From NCBI GenBank assembly GCA_946615875.1, contig CAMOIK010000067.1, positions 1 to 10,727 of the forward strand: a DNA stretch of 10,727 bases, read 5' to 3'. Shown here piece after piece: positions 1 through 5,793 of the stretch. Under the pieces are notes generated by a model. It did no database searches. It was not told where the DNA came from and saw only the letters and a program-made list of their open reading frames with translations. Source of the stretch: an uncultured Verrucomicrobiota bacterium (GTDB lineage: Bacteria; Verrucomicrobiota; Kiritimatiellia; RFP12; UBA1067). The stretch's first letter is position 1, and each line of letters begins with the position of its first letter. Both the position numbers and the translations under genes were made by a program.

Positions 1-80
1 GCGGCGCATTTCCACGCTCAAAAAACGGGTAAACTCCAGGCCCGCCTTGCCGAAATGCACATCTCGATCATATGACGAAA
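1..80. other. Window-edge sequence, no gene called
   Basis: This stretch precedes the tandem array and I cannot assign it. Plus-strand frame 1 is open from the edge to a TGA at 73-75, giving 24 codons that could be the tail of a gene to the left. On the minus strand an ORF is open from an ATG at 108-106 (or a GTG at 60-58) to the edge. Several frames being open over so short a span is not informative. Neither minus-strand start has a convincing Shine-Dalgarno sequence. The flanking sequence outside the window would settle it. Confidence 0.25.
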
Positions 81-182
81 TCCATATATAGAATGCCCTG
101 TCTTCCATATATAGAGAGCCTCGACTCCATATATAGAGTGTTCACCAGTCTATATATAGAGTGCTCCGTGCTCCATATATAG
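81..182. repeat. Five-unit tandem array of a TATATA-cored motif, 22-23 bp period
   Basis: The motif TCCATATATAGAG starts at 81, 104, 126, 149 and 172. The fourth copy begins TCTATATATAG, a perfect palindrome in its CTATATATAG core. The last copy keeps only TCCATATATAG. Start-to-start distances are 23, 22, 23 and 23 bp, so the sites lie about two helical turns apart on a similar face of the DNA. The 9-12 bp between cores is GC-rich and differs from unit to unit, so the core is conserved and the spacer is not. Copies 3 and 4 share a following TG. The array lies upstream of the lipoprotein gene at 275 and about 80 bp before its -10 box. It could be a regulator-binding array, a DNA-bending or easily melted tract, or a variable-number tandem repeat. 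I see no replication initiator gene nearby that would make these origin iterons. Confidence 0.85.
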
Positions 183-257
183 CCAGCTGCGGCTCGATGG
201 CATGGATTGCGGCGCCGCCGGGCAAGAAAAGGGCGGCAACACGGGAGGCGTGAAATA

Positions 258-266
258 TGGTATAAT
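258..266 (+). promoter_or_regulatory. Extended -10 promoter (TGGTATAAT) before the nitroreductase lipoprotein gene
   Basis: A perfect TATAAT at 261-266 is preceded by TG at 258-259 with one intervening base, which is the extended -10 pattern. No good -35 hexamer is present at 16-18 bp spacing (about 237-244), which is common for extended -10 promoters. Transcription would be expected to start about 6-8 bases after the hexamer, near 272-274. That falls almost directly on the ATG at 275, so the message would be leaderless or nearly so. A GGGAGG at 243-248 would lie upstream of that start site and so could not act as a ribosome binding site in this transcript. Confidence 0.55.
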
Positions 267-274
267 ACGCCGCC

Positions 275-868
275 ATGAAACGACAAGTGTGCATTCTTGC
301 GGCCCTGGTCGCATTGTTCTCCGGATGTTCGGAGAAGGAAATAGACAGCGCCGACACGCTGGCGGTCATCGCCAGCCGGGCATCCGTCAGGAGCTACGAC
401 ACCGGCAGGACGCTCCCGGACGAGACCATCGAGAAGCTGCTTCGCGCGGCGATGGCCGCTCCGACGGCGCGCAACACGCAGCCATGGGAGTTCATCGTGG
501 TCAAGGACCGCGCCACGCTGACGGCGATAGCGAAGGCGCATCCGCACTCGCAGATGTCGGCGACCGCCGGATGCGCGATCGTGGTGTGCGGCACCGACAA
601 CGGCCTTGACGGCGCCGCCAAGGAATATTGGGTGCAGGACTGCTCGGCGGCGACCGAGAATCTGCTGCTTGCCGCGCATGCGCTGGGCCTTGGCGCCGTC
701 TGGTGCGGAGTCTATCCGATTCCCGAGCGGATCGAATCCATCAAGGCTGTGCTGGGGATTCCTCCCGGCGTGACGCCGCTCAACGTGGTGAACGTCGGCT
801 ACGTCAAAGTGCCTGCGCAGCCGAAGGACAAATGGAAACCGCATAAGATCCACTTCAACAGGTGGTGA
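275..868 (+). CDS. Nitroreductase-family lipoprotein
   Basis: The 197-aa product is a small NADH:flavin nitroreductase-type protein, an FMN-dependent oxidoreductase family whose natural substrates are usually unknown. Residues 1-17 form a short signal peptide (basic start, then a hydrophobic run) ending in LFSGC, so Cys18 is the likely lipidated residue. Phe at -3 makes the lipobox slightly non-standard. The nitroreductase fold follows: RASVRSY at 35-41 and the APTARNTQPWEF segment at 62-73, both typical of FMN phosphate and ring contacts, then the AATENLLLAAHALGLGAVWCG helix region at 125-145 and a C-terminal HFNRW. The ATG at 275 is required to keep the signal peptide. There is no usable Shine-Dalgarno directly before it. 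rlmN follows after 10 bp, suggesting co-transcription. Placing a flavin nitroreductase on the envelope is less common than the cytosolic form. Family assignment is firm, substrate unknown. Confidence 0.9.
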   Translation: MKRQVCILAALVALFSGCSEKEIDSADTLAVIASRASVRSYDTGRTLPDETIEKLLRAAMAAPTARNTQPWEFIVVKDRATLTAIAKAHPHSQMSATAGCAIVVCGTDNGLDGAAKEYWVQDCSAATENLLLAAHALGLGAVWCGVYPIPERIESIKAVLGIPPGVTPLNVVNVGYVKVPAQPKDKWKPHKIHFNRW

Positions 869-878
869 CGAAGAGGCG

Positions 879-1949
879 ATGCGCAAGGCGTGGAGCATAC
901 TGCCCGAAGAATGGAAGCCGCTGCTTGTGGAGCGCGGCGTCAGGCCGTTTCGCGCGGAGCAGATTCTCCAGGCGCTCTACCGCGACTGGATAGACGACTG
1001 GGACCAGGCGACAACGCTGCCAAAGGAGCTGCGCGAACGCCTCAAGGCCGAGTTCCCATTGACCGACGCGGAAATCCGCGCCGTGTCGCGCGGTCTTGAC
1101 GGCACGGAGAAGCTTCTGGTCGGTTTCGAGGACGGCGAGGCGGTAGAGACGGTGTTGATTCCCGCGCGGGACCGCTTCACGCAGTGCATATCCACGCAGG
1201 TTGGGTGCGCCATGGGGTGCGTATTCTGCGCCAGCGGCTCGCAGGGCATCGTGCGTTCGCTGGAGGCCGACGAGATTGTCGCGCAGTTCATGCTCGGGCG
1301 GCGGCGCGGCGAGATCACCAACATAGTGGTGATGGGGATGGGCGAGCCGTTCGTGAACTACGATGCGACGATGCGCGCCCTGCGCCTGATAAACTCCGGC
1401 AGAGGCCCAAATCTCGGCGCGCGTCACGTCACGATATCCACCTGCGGCATCGTGCCTGGCTTCGCCCGCCTCGCGGCAGAGGGCATACAGTTCGAGCTTT
1501 CCGTCTCGCTGCACGCGCCGACCGACGAACTTCGCAGCGAACTGATGCCCGTGAACCGTCGCTGGCCGCTCGACGAGTTGATTGCCGCCTGCGCCGCCTA
1601 CACCAGGCAGACCAAGCGAATCATCACCTTCGAGTACACCGTCATAAAGGGCGTGAACGACTCGCGCGAGATGGCGGAGGAGCTTGCCAGGGTCGTAAGG
1701 CAGGTGCCCATGGCCAAAGTCAATCTCATCCCGCTTTCGCCCGTGGCGCATCGTCCTGACCTGAAGACGCCTGATGAACAGACCATGCTCATGTTCCTGG
1801 ACGTCCTGATGAAGCGGCGCGTCCAGACGATGCTCAGGCGTTCGCGCGGCAAGGACGCCAACGCGGCGTGCGGCCAGTTGCGCCTGAGCAGGGCGGCGAC
1901 GCCGATGCGCACCACCTCTCCGCACCGTCCCTCATCCCCTGTCGAATGA
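879..1949 (+). CDS. rlmN: Dual-specificity 23S rRNA / tRNA adenine-C2 methyltransferase RlmN
   Basis: This 356-aa radical-SAM enzyme methylates C2 of A2503 in 23S rRNA and A37 in some tRNAs. The [4Fe-4S] ligands are the CX3CX2C cysteines C110, C114 and C117. The two mechanistic cysteines are also present: C103 (in TQCISTQ, aligning with E. coli C118) and C331 (in AACGQL, aligning with C355, the methylated cysteine). The SAM-binding MGMGEP motif is at 152-157. The N-terminal part (18-60, RGVRPFRAEQILQALY and following) is the usual RlmN helical domain. The AGAGG before the ATG sits only about 2 nt away, so initiation may rely on read-through from the lipoprotein gene 10 bp upstream. The last 22 residues beyond CGQL are an unconserved extension reaching the ATGA overlap with rsmD; most RlmN proteins end sooner. 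Assignment is very secure. Confidence 0.97.
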   Translation: MRKAWSILPEEWKPLLVERGVRPFRAEQILQALYRDWIDDWDQATTLPKELRERLKAEFPLTDAEIRAVSRGLDGTEKLLVGFEDGEAVETVLIPARDRFTQCISTQVGCAMGCVFCASGSQGIVRSLEADEIVAQFMLGRRRGEITNIVVMGMGEPFVNYDATMRALRLINSGRGPNLGARHVTISTCGIVPGFARLAAEGIQFELSVSLHAPTDELRSELMPVNRRWPLDELIAACAAYTRQTKRIITFEYTVIKGVNDSREMAEELARVVRQVPMAKVNLIPLSPVAHRPDLKTPDEQTMLMFLDVLMKRRVQTMLRRSRGKDANAACGQLRLSRAATPMRTTSPHRPSSPVE

Positions 1950-2512
1950 GAATAACGAGCGGCAGATACGGCGGCAGGCTCATTGCCGTTCCGAAGACGG
2001 GCGACATCCGCCCAACGCAGGACCGCGTCCGCCAGGCGCTGTTCTCCATGCTCATGGCCGAGACGCCGTCCTGCCGTTTTCTCGACATTTTCGCGGGCAG
2101 CGGAGCGGTCGGTCTTGAAGCGTTTTCACGTGGCGCGTCGGCTGTGACGTTCGTCGAACAGAACCCGCGCCACCTTGCCGCCATACGCCGGAACATCGAC
2201 GCCCTTGTCGGTCAGGACGCCGCCGCTGCGCAATGTCTGCGGTGCGTCCGCGCCGATGCATACCGCTGGGCGGAGGAATATTCCGGGCCGCCTTTCGACA
2301 TCGCGTTCGCCGACCCGCCCTATGCCCTTGGCGTTGAGAAGGGGTATTCCGGTTTTCTGGAGGCGCTCGCGCACGGCGGCGTAGTGCGCAGCGGCGGCAT
2401 CTTCGCGGCGGAGATGACTTCCGTGCAGACGCCGGACGAAATCTCCGGATGGCGGCTCTTCCGCGAGCGCGACTACGGCAAGTCCCGCCTTTCGCTCTGG
2501 CTTCGCCTCTGA
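1946..2512 (+). CDS. rsmD: 16S rRNA (guanine966-N2)-methyltransferase RsmD
   Basis: The 188-aa product is a class I SAM-dependent methyltransferase that makes m2G966 in 16S rRNA during 30S assembly. The N-terminus MRITSGRYGGR matches the typical RsmD beginning, which is why I choose the ATG at 1946 over an in-frame start at 1868 that would add 26 unrelated residues. A DRVRQALFSML segment at 26-36 is followed by motif I, FLDIFAGSGAVGLEAFSRGA (45-64), for SAM binding, an acidic end of strand 2 (FVEQN, 69-73), and the catalytic DPPY motif at 123-126. Length is normal. The start codon overlaps the rlmN stop (ATGA) and has no Shine-Dalgarno, so translation is probably coupled to rlmN. The stop lies 3 bp from the stop of the convergent endonuclease gene, leaving no room for a terminator between them. 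Confidence 0.95.
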   Translation: MRITSGRYGGRLIAVPKTGDIRPTQDRVRQALFSMLMAETPSCRFLDIFAGSGAVGLEAFSRGASAVTFVEQNPRHLAAIRRNIDALVGQDAAAAQCLRCVRADAYRWAEEYSGPPFDIAFADPPYALGVEKGYSGFLEALAHGGVVRSGGIFAAEMTSVQTPDEISGWRLFRERDYGKSRLSLWLRL

Positions 2513-2515
2513 CGC

Positions 2516-3586
2516 TCAAAACTGCGCGCGTCCGGCGAAAAGCCTGCGCAGCGCCGGCAATACCCCGATCGGCCACACGCGGGTCGGAAGCTCCGCTTCC
2601 AGGGGCGTCTGGATGAACGACGCAAGGTCTGGCAGGAAATCCAGCCCGGTCATCTGCTCCAGTTCGTCAATCGTAACAAGGCCGCTGGCGGGGTATTCGC
2701 CGATGGGCGCGTCTTGCGGATAGACGACCGCGAAGGCCCGCACGTCATACCCCGTCTGAGCCACCACGACCTGGTAGAACGCCTCGGGTATGTCGATGCC
2801 CGTTCCGTGGATCTCGCTCGACGCGGAAGGTATGCAGCCGACAACAACCCAGATTTCGCCGTATCTTTGCGTCCAGCAGTCGGCAATACGGTGCTCGATC
2901 TCGCGCCACACGCCGCGGTTCAGCGCAGGCGACTGCGGAGCGATGTTGGACATCAAGAAGGTCTGGCGCTGCGCATCTACGCCGAAGCGCGACGCTATGG
3001 CGTGGTTTGGCGCCATGTGGCCGCGGTCGAAAGATGACCCCGCGTAGCTCGACGGCGGCGGCGAGTGTCTGGCGGAGGGATCATTCCTGAAGCCGGGGCG
3101 GTCGGCGGAGATGCCGAAGAACTTCGCCTCCCTAGGCACGTGGTATGCCACCCAGACGGGATGGCGAAGCGTCGGCGACCAGCCCACGACGAACTCGCCT
3201 TTGTCGATCTGCACTATGTCGTCCGGCGCAGGCTGCGATACGCGCAGCGGCGCGCCGGCGAAGAAGACGTCGCCCGCCGGCGCTTCAAGATCGTATTCGT
3301 AAACAGCGTCGTGTCCGGTGAGATCTATCGCGTCGGTGAAGTCGCCCACCGGGCCGCCGGCCCATGCGAGAGCGGAGGTGACGAAGCGCGGCCAGCTTTT
3401 CTCGCAGTCGGTCTTCCATTGGCGGGAGTGGTGCACGAACCAGTCGCCGGCGACCGCCAGCGCCAGCGCGCCCGCCACTGCGGCGCAACCGAAAAACAGC
3501 GCCGCCTTCTGCGCGGCGGAGCGAGAGCGCTTCTTCTTGCGCGATGGCCTGGATTTGCCGGATGAGCCTGGGCGGGGGCGTTTCAC
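2516..3586 (-). CDS. Membrane-anchored DNA/RNA non-specific endonuclease (NUC1/NucA family)
   Basis: The 356-aa protein starts with a very basic tail (residues 2-21, including KKKR), then one hydrophobic segment at about 27-48. By the positive-inside rule the nuclease domain should face the periplasm or exterior. The catalytic domain carries DRGH at 187-190, with H190 the expected general base, then MSNIAPQ at 212-218 and LNRGVWREIE at 222-231. N223 and E231 are eight residues apart, matching the Mg-binding Asn and the conserved Glu of Serratia nuclease (N119, E127). It therefore looks active on DNA and RNA. The start is a GTG at 3586, and no other plausible start exists before the basic tail. 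It lies 3 bp after the zinc-ribbon stop, suggesting coupled translation. Roles could be nucleic-acid scavenging, envelope DNA degradation or antagonism of incoming DNA; no immunity gene is evident. Confidence 0.88.
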   Translation of the reverse strand: MKRPRPGSSGKSRPSRKKKRSRSAAQKAALFFGCAAVAGALALAVAGDWFVHHSRQWKTDCEKSWPRFVTSALAWAGGPVGDFTDAIDLTGHDAVYEYDLEAPAGDVFFAGAPLRVSQPAPDDIVQIDKGEFVVGWSPTLRHPVWVAYHVPREAKFFGISADRPGFRNDPSARHSPPPSSYAGSSFDRGHMAPNHAIASRFGVDAQRQTFLMSNIAPQSPALNRGVWREIEHRIADCWTQRYGEIWVVVGCIPSASSEIHGTGIDIPEAFYQVVVAQTGYDVRAFAVVYPQDAPIGEYPASGLVTIDELEQMTGLDFLPDLASFIQTPLEAELPTRVWPIGVLPALRRLFAGRAQF

Positions 3587-3589
3587 CGT

Positions 3590-3844
3590 CTAGAAGTCGC
3601 CCAGTTCGATGCGGATTGTCCTGCCCTTGAGCACCTGCGGCTTGGCGCCGGTGCCGTCGCCAGGCCCGTGCCGGACTATGCCGTCAGGGCCTGGCTTGCC
3701 TGCCTCGTCGTCGCGAGTGTCGGGGACCACGATGTCCGCTCCACAGGCCGGACAAAGCGTCTTCTCGCCTATCATGTCAATGGTTGCCTCGATTTCCGTC
3801 GAGCATGACGGGCAGAGGAAACTCATGAAGCCGTCTTCTGTCAT
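3590..3844 (-). CDS. Small zinc-ribbon protein, function unknown
   Basis: The predicted protein has 84 residues. CPSC at 11-14 and CPAC at 31-34 form a four-cysteine zinc ribbon with a 16-residue loop. After that comes a Gly/Pro/Asp-rich, probably disordered stretch (43-68), then a short basic-hydrophobic tail ending RIELGDF. Such ribbons bind zinc structurally and often act in nucleic-acid or protein contacts, but no specific activity can be read here. I chose the ATG at 3844 because GGGGAA lies 7 nt upstream on the minus strand. An internal ATG at 3826 (MSFLCPSC) has a poorer ribosome binding site and remains possible. It lies 85 bp after nagB and 3 bp before the nuclease gene. The real gene is much shorter than the open frame around it, which reads back into nagB out of frame. 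Confidence 0.75.
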   Translation of the reverse strand: MTEDGFMSFLCPSCSTEIEATIDMIGEKTLCPACGADIVVPDTRDDEAGKPGPDGIVRHGPGDGTGAKPQVLKGRTIRIELGDF

Positions 3845-3881
3845 AGCAGCATTCCCCGGATTGAATCTCGCGAATCTCGGC

Positions 3882-3923
3882 TCCGGGCGGTGCGGGCGTC
3901 CCGGCGGACGCCCGCCGCCCGAA
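3882..3923 (-). repeat. Long GC-rich inverted repeat between nagB and the zinc-ribbon gene
   Basis: Positions 3893-3901 pair perfectly with 3906-3914 (9 bp) around a 4-base loop at 3902-3905. A second stem stacks outside: 3884-3890 pairs with 3915-3921 (7 bp), separated from the first by a 2-base bulge (3891-3892) on one arm. In minus-strand RNA a G-U and a further pair could extend the outer stem to 3882/3923. It begins a few bases after the nagB stop. No U-run follows in the leftward transcript, so it is not a standard intrinsic terminator. It may be a 3' stabiliser or processing point giving unequal nagB and downstream expression, or a partial attenuator. Confidence 0.7.
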
Positions 3924-3929
3924 ACGCGC

Positions 3930-4709
3930 CTAGCCCTGGAGCTTCGTGGCGCTGCGCCAGGCGTAGTAGTCCTTGAGCTTGAGCTTGGACGCCGCCTCTT
4001 CGTCGCAGAAGATCCAGGCGTCGTTGTGCATCTGGAGCGCGGAAGCGGTGCAGAACTGTGAGACGCCTCCCTCGACCATGCCCTTGACGGCGTCTGCCTT
4101 GTTCTTGCCGAAGGCGAGCAGGACGATCTTTTTCGCCTCGCAGATGGTTCCCACGCCCATCGAGAGCGCACGTGTCGGGACTTCCTTCTCCTTGCCCTTG
4201 AAGAAGAGGCGGGCGTTGTCCTTGATCGTCGAAGGCGTGAGATAGACGACCGAGGTGCGGCTCTTCAGGGAGGTGCCGGGCTCGTTGAACGCAATGTGTC
4301 CGTCCGAGCCGATGCCGAGGACCTGGATGTCGATGCCGCCGGCCTTCTTTATGTCGCGCTCGTACTTCTTGCACTCCGCCTCCGGGTTCTTGGCCAGGCC
4401 GTTGAGGACGTGGGTGTTGGAGAGTTTGATGTCTATCTTCTTGAAGAGGTTTTCGTTCATGAAGTAGCGGTAGCTCTGCTCGTGCGTGGGCGCGAGGCCG
4501 ACGTATTCGTCGAGGTTCCAGCTCTTGACTTCCTTGTAGGAGACCTTCTTCGCCTTCACGGCCTTCGCCATGGCGTCATACATCAGCACAGGCGTGGAGC
4601 CTGTCGCCAGGCCGAGAACCGTCTTGGGGTTCTTCTTGACTGCCTTGGTGATGATTTCGGCGGCGAGTGCCGACGCTTCTTCTTTCGACTTGCAGACTAC
4701 GACTTCCAT
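3930..4709 (-). CDS. nagB: Glucosamine-6-phosphate deaminase NagB
   Basis: The 259-aa enzyme converts glucosamine-6-phosphate to fructose-6-phosphate and ammonia, feeding amino sugars into glycolysis and opposing GlmS. Motifs are intact: phosphate loop LGLATGSTP (32-40), catalytic D67 in LDEYVGL, GIGSDGHIAFNEPG (132-145) with D136, H138 and E143 aligning to E. coli D141, H143 and E148, and R167 and K204 aligning to the phosphate-binding R172 and K208. The positions matching E. coli R158 and K160, which bind the allosteric activator GlcNAc-6-P, are S153 and V155 here, so the enzyme is probably not activated that way (inference). The ATG is preceded by AAAGGA with 7-8 nt spacing. The gene has its own promoter and leads a three-gene unit. 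It is lysine-rich compared with its arginine-rich neighbours. Confidence 0.96.
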   Translation of the reverse strand: MEVVVCKSKEEASALAAEIITKAVKKNPKTVLGLATGSTPVLMYDAMAKAVKAKKVSYKEVKSWNLDEYVGLAPTHEQSYRYFMNENLFKKIDIKLSNTHVLNGLAKNPEAECKKYERDIKKAGGIDIQVLGIGSDGHIAFNEPGTSLKSRTSVVYLTPSTIKDNARLFFKGKEKEVPTRALSMGVGTICEAKKIVLLAFGKNKADAVKGMVEGGVSQFCTASALQMHNDAWIFCDEEAASKLKLKDYYAWRSATKLQG

Positions 4710-4730
4710 TTTCTTGTCCTTTCATTGCCA

Positions 4731-4752
4731 GGGCAAAGATATGCCTTTCCCC
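4731..4752 (-). promoter_or_regulatory. Small imperfect hairpin at the 5' end of the nagB message
   Basis: GGGCAAAG at 4731-4738 can pair with CTTTCCCC at 4745-4752, with one C-C mismatch and a 6-base loop. It starts about 6 nt after the transcription start predicted from the nagB promoter (near 4758) and ends about 20 nt before the nagB ATG. A 5'-terminal hairpin of this kind can stabilise mRNA, but the stem is short and could be chance. Confidence 0.3.
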
Positions 4753-4764
4753 ATGGTCGTGGAT

Positions 4765-4793
4765 ATTATACTCTTTGTTTCAGTCGAAGTAAA
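4765..4793 (-). promoter_or_regulatory. Sigma-70-type promoter for nagB
   Basis: On the minus strand TTTACT (4793-4788) matches four of six bases of the -35 consensus. A perfect TATAAT (4770-4765) follows after an ideal 17-bp spacer. Transcription should start near 4758, giving an untranslated leader of about 49 nt before the ATG at 4709. The -35 box lies within the last codons of the RodZ-like gene. nagB and its two followers can therefore be expressed independently of the division operon, with possible read-through since no terminator is visible in the 70-bp gap. Confidence 0.7.
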
Positions 4794-5793
4794 GAGGGGG
4801 CAGCTTCATCGGGGTGCGCTCCTTGCGCTGCCCGGATGCGCTTGAAACGCCGGAAACGGCGCTATCATTGGGTTTCGCCGTTTCGGCGGGCGCGCCGTCC
4901 TGGATTTCGCCGGCGGGCGTCTCGTCTGGGGGCGTGGTGGCCGCGCGCCACACTTTGGAGCCTAGCGCGAAGAGAAGCCAGCCGGCGAGGCAGAGGACGC
5001 CGAGGACTATCGCCACGCGCCAGACGACCGGCGGGACGTAGAAGTCGGAGTATCTGCTGTCCGGCTCGAGCGTCGGCGGAGGCGTGCTGTAGCGCGAAGC
5101 CGAGAAGGTGTTCTTCGTCTGCGGCGACTTGACGGTCTCCTGTTCAAGGTGGAAGGGCTGCGCCTCCACCGCCCGCACCATGTCTTTTGCGGCGGAAGAC
5201 CGAGCTTCCGGCTCTGGCGTCGGAGATGGCGGGAATATCGCCGCCGGCCTGATGGCCGAAGTGTCGAATGCTTCCGTTTTCTGCGGCGCTTCCGTCGGCG
5301 CGGAGGGCGCGGCGAACGAGAACTCCGGTTCCTCGATCGCTTTCGCAGGCTCCGGTTCCGGCTGGGGCGGCTCCGGCTGCGACGGCTCCGGCTGCGGCGG
5401 CGGAGGAGGTGGAGGCGGGGAAGGGGGCGGCGGGATCGCGGCCTCGCGTATCGCCGGTGCGTCGTCCTGCTGCTGCACGGCGGGGGCGGGCGCGCTTTCC
5501 CTAGCGACCGGCTCCGCGTTGCGCACCGTCTTCTTGAACTTTATCGTCGGCTGCTTGTTGCCGTTGAAGATGTCCATGAACTCTGCGACGAGAGGCTTTG
5601 GGTCGAGGCCGACCGCGCCGCAGTAGAGCTTGACGAAGCCACGTCCGTAGATCGGCGCGGCTATGCGGGAGAAGTTCTCGTTCTCCAGGTCTTCGATCTG
5701 CTGCGGCAGCATGTTGGTCGCTTCCGCAATCTGCTGGATGGTGAGGCCCTTCGCCTCTCTCGCGTTTCTGAGCGTCTCGCCGAATTCCGTCAT
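4780..5793 (-). CDS. RodZ-like helix-turn-helix membrane protein
   Basis: The 337-aa protein begins with a RodZ-type HTH (about 4-75: GETLRNAREAKGLTIQQIAEATN, then a helix with YGRGFVKLYC). In RodZ this domain binds MreB and helps set rod shape. Residues 85-250 are low-complexity, Pro/Glu/Ala-rich, with a proline tract at 121-133. One membrane segment spans about 256-278, followed by about 59 residues that look disordered and end KLPPLYFD. Topology should be HTH in the cytoplasm and tail outside. The folded periplasmic DUF4115-like domain of classical RodZ is not recognisable. It starts at an ATG overlapping the ftsK stop (ATGA), with GGAGG about 10 nt upstream. Its place behind ftsK fits a morphogenesis or division role. 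It could instead be a membrane-bound transcription regulator of the same HTH group. Confidence 0.8.
   Translation of the reverse strand: MTEFGETLRNAREAKGLTIQQIAEATNMLPQQIEDLENENFSRIAAPIYGRGFVKLYCGAVGLDPKPLVAEFMDIFNGNKQPTIKFKKTVRNAEPVARESAPAPAVQQQDDAPAIREAAIPPPPSPPPPPPPPQPEPSQPEPPQPEPEPAKAIEEPEFSFAAPSAPTEAPQKTEAFDTSAIRPAAIFPPSPTPEPEARSSAAKDMVRAVEAQPFHLEQETVKSPQTKNTFSASRYSTPPPTLEPDSRYSDFYVPPVVWRVAIVLGVLCLAGWLLFALGSKVWRAATTPPDETPAGEIQDGAPAETAKPNDSAVSGVSSASGQRKERTPMKLPPLYFD

Noticed and set aside
81..182. The array as a CRISPR or plasmid-type origin
   Set aside because: Repeats of 12-13 bp with 9-12 bp spacers are too short for CRISPR, and no cas or initiator gene is in view.
243..265. Shine-Dalgarno GGGAGG followed by a two-codon ORF (ATG GTA TAA, 257-265)
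   Set aside because: It would be upstream of the predicted transcription start, and the TAA is part of the -10 box. No sign of a leader peptide.
68..898. Minus-strand open frame across the array and the nitroreductase gene
   Set aside because: It is antisense to a clear nitroreductase, and its end only translates the TATATA repeats. No motif supports it.
1868..1945. Upstream in-frame start for rsmD at 1868
   Set aside because: It adds 26 residues unlike any RsmD N-terminus and overlaps rlmN deeply. MRITSGRYGGR from 1946 is the family start.
5418..5425. GGGAAGGG matching the E. coli KOPS pattern near ftsK
   Set aside because: It lies in the proline-codon tract of the RodZ-like gene, where G-rich plus-strand runs are expected. 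A single copy carries no orientation signal.
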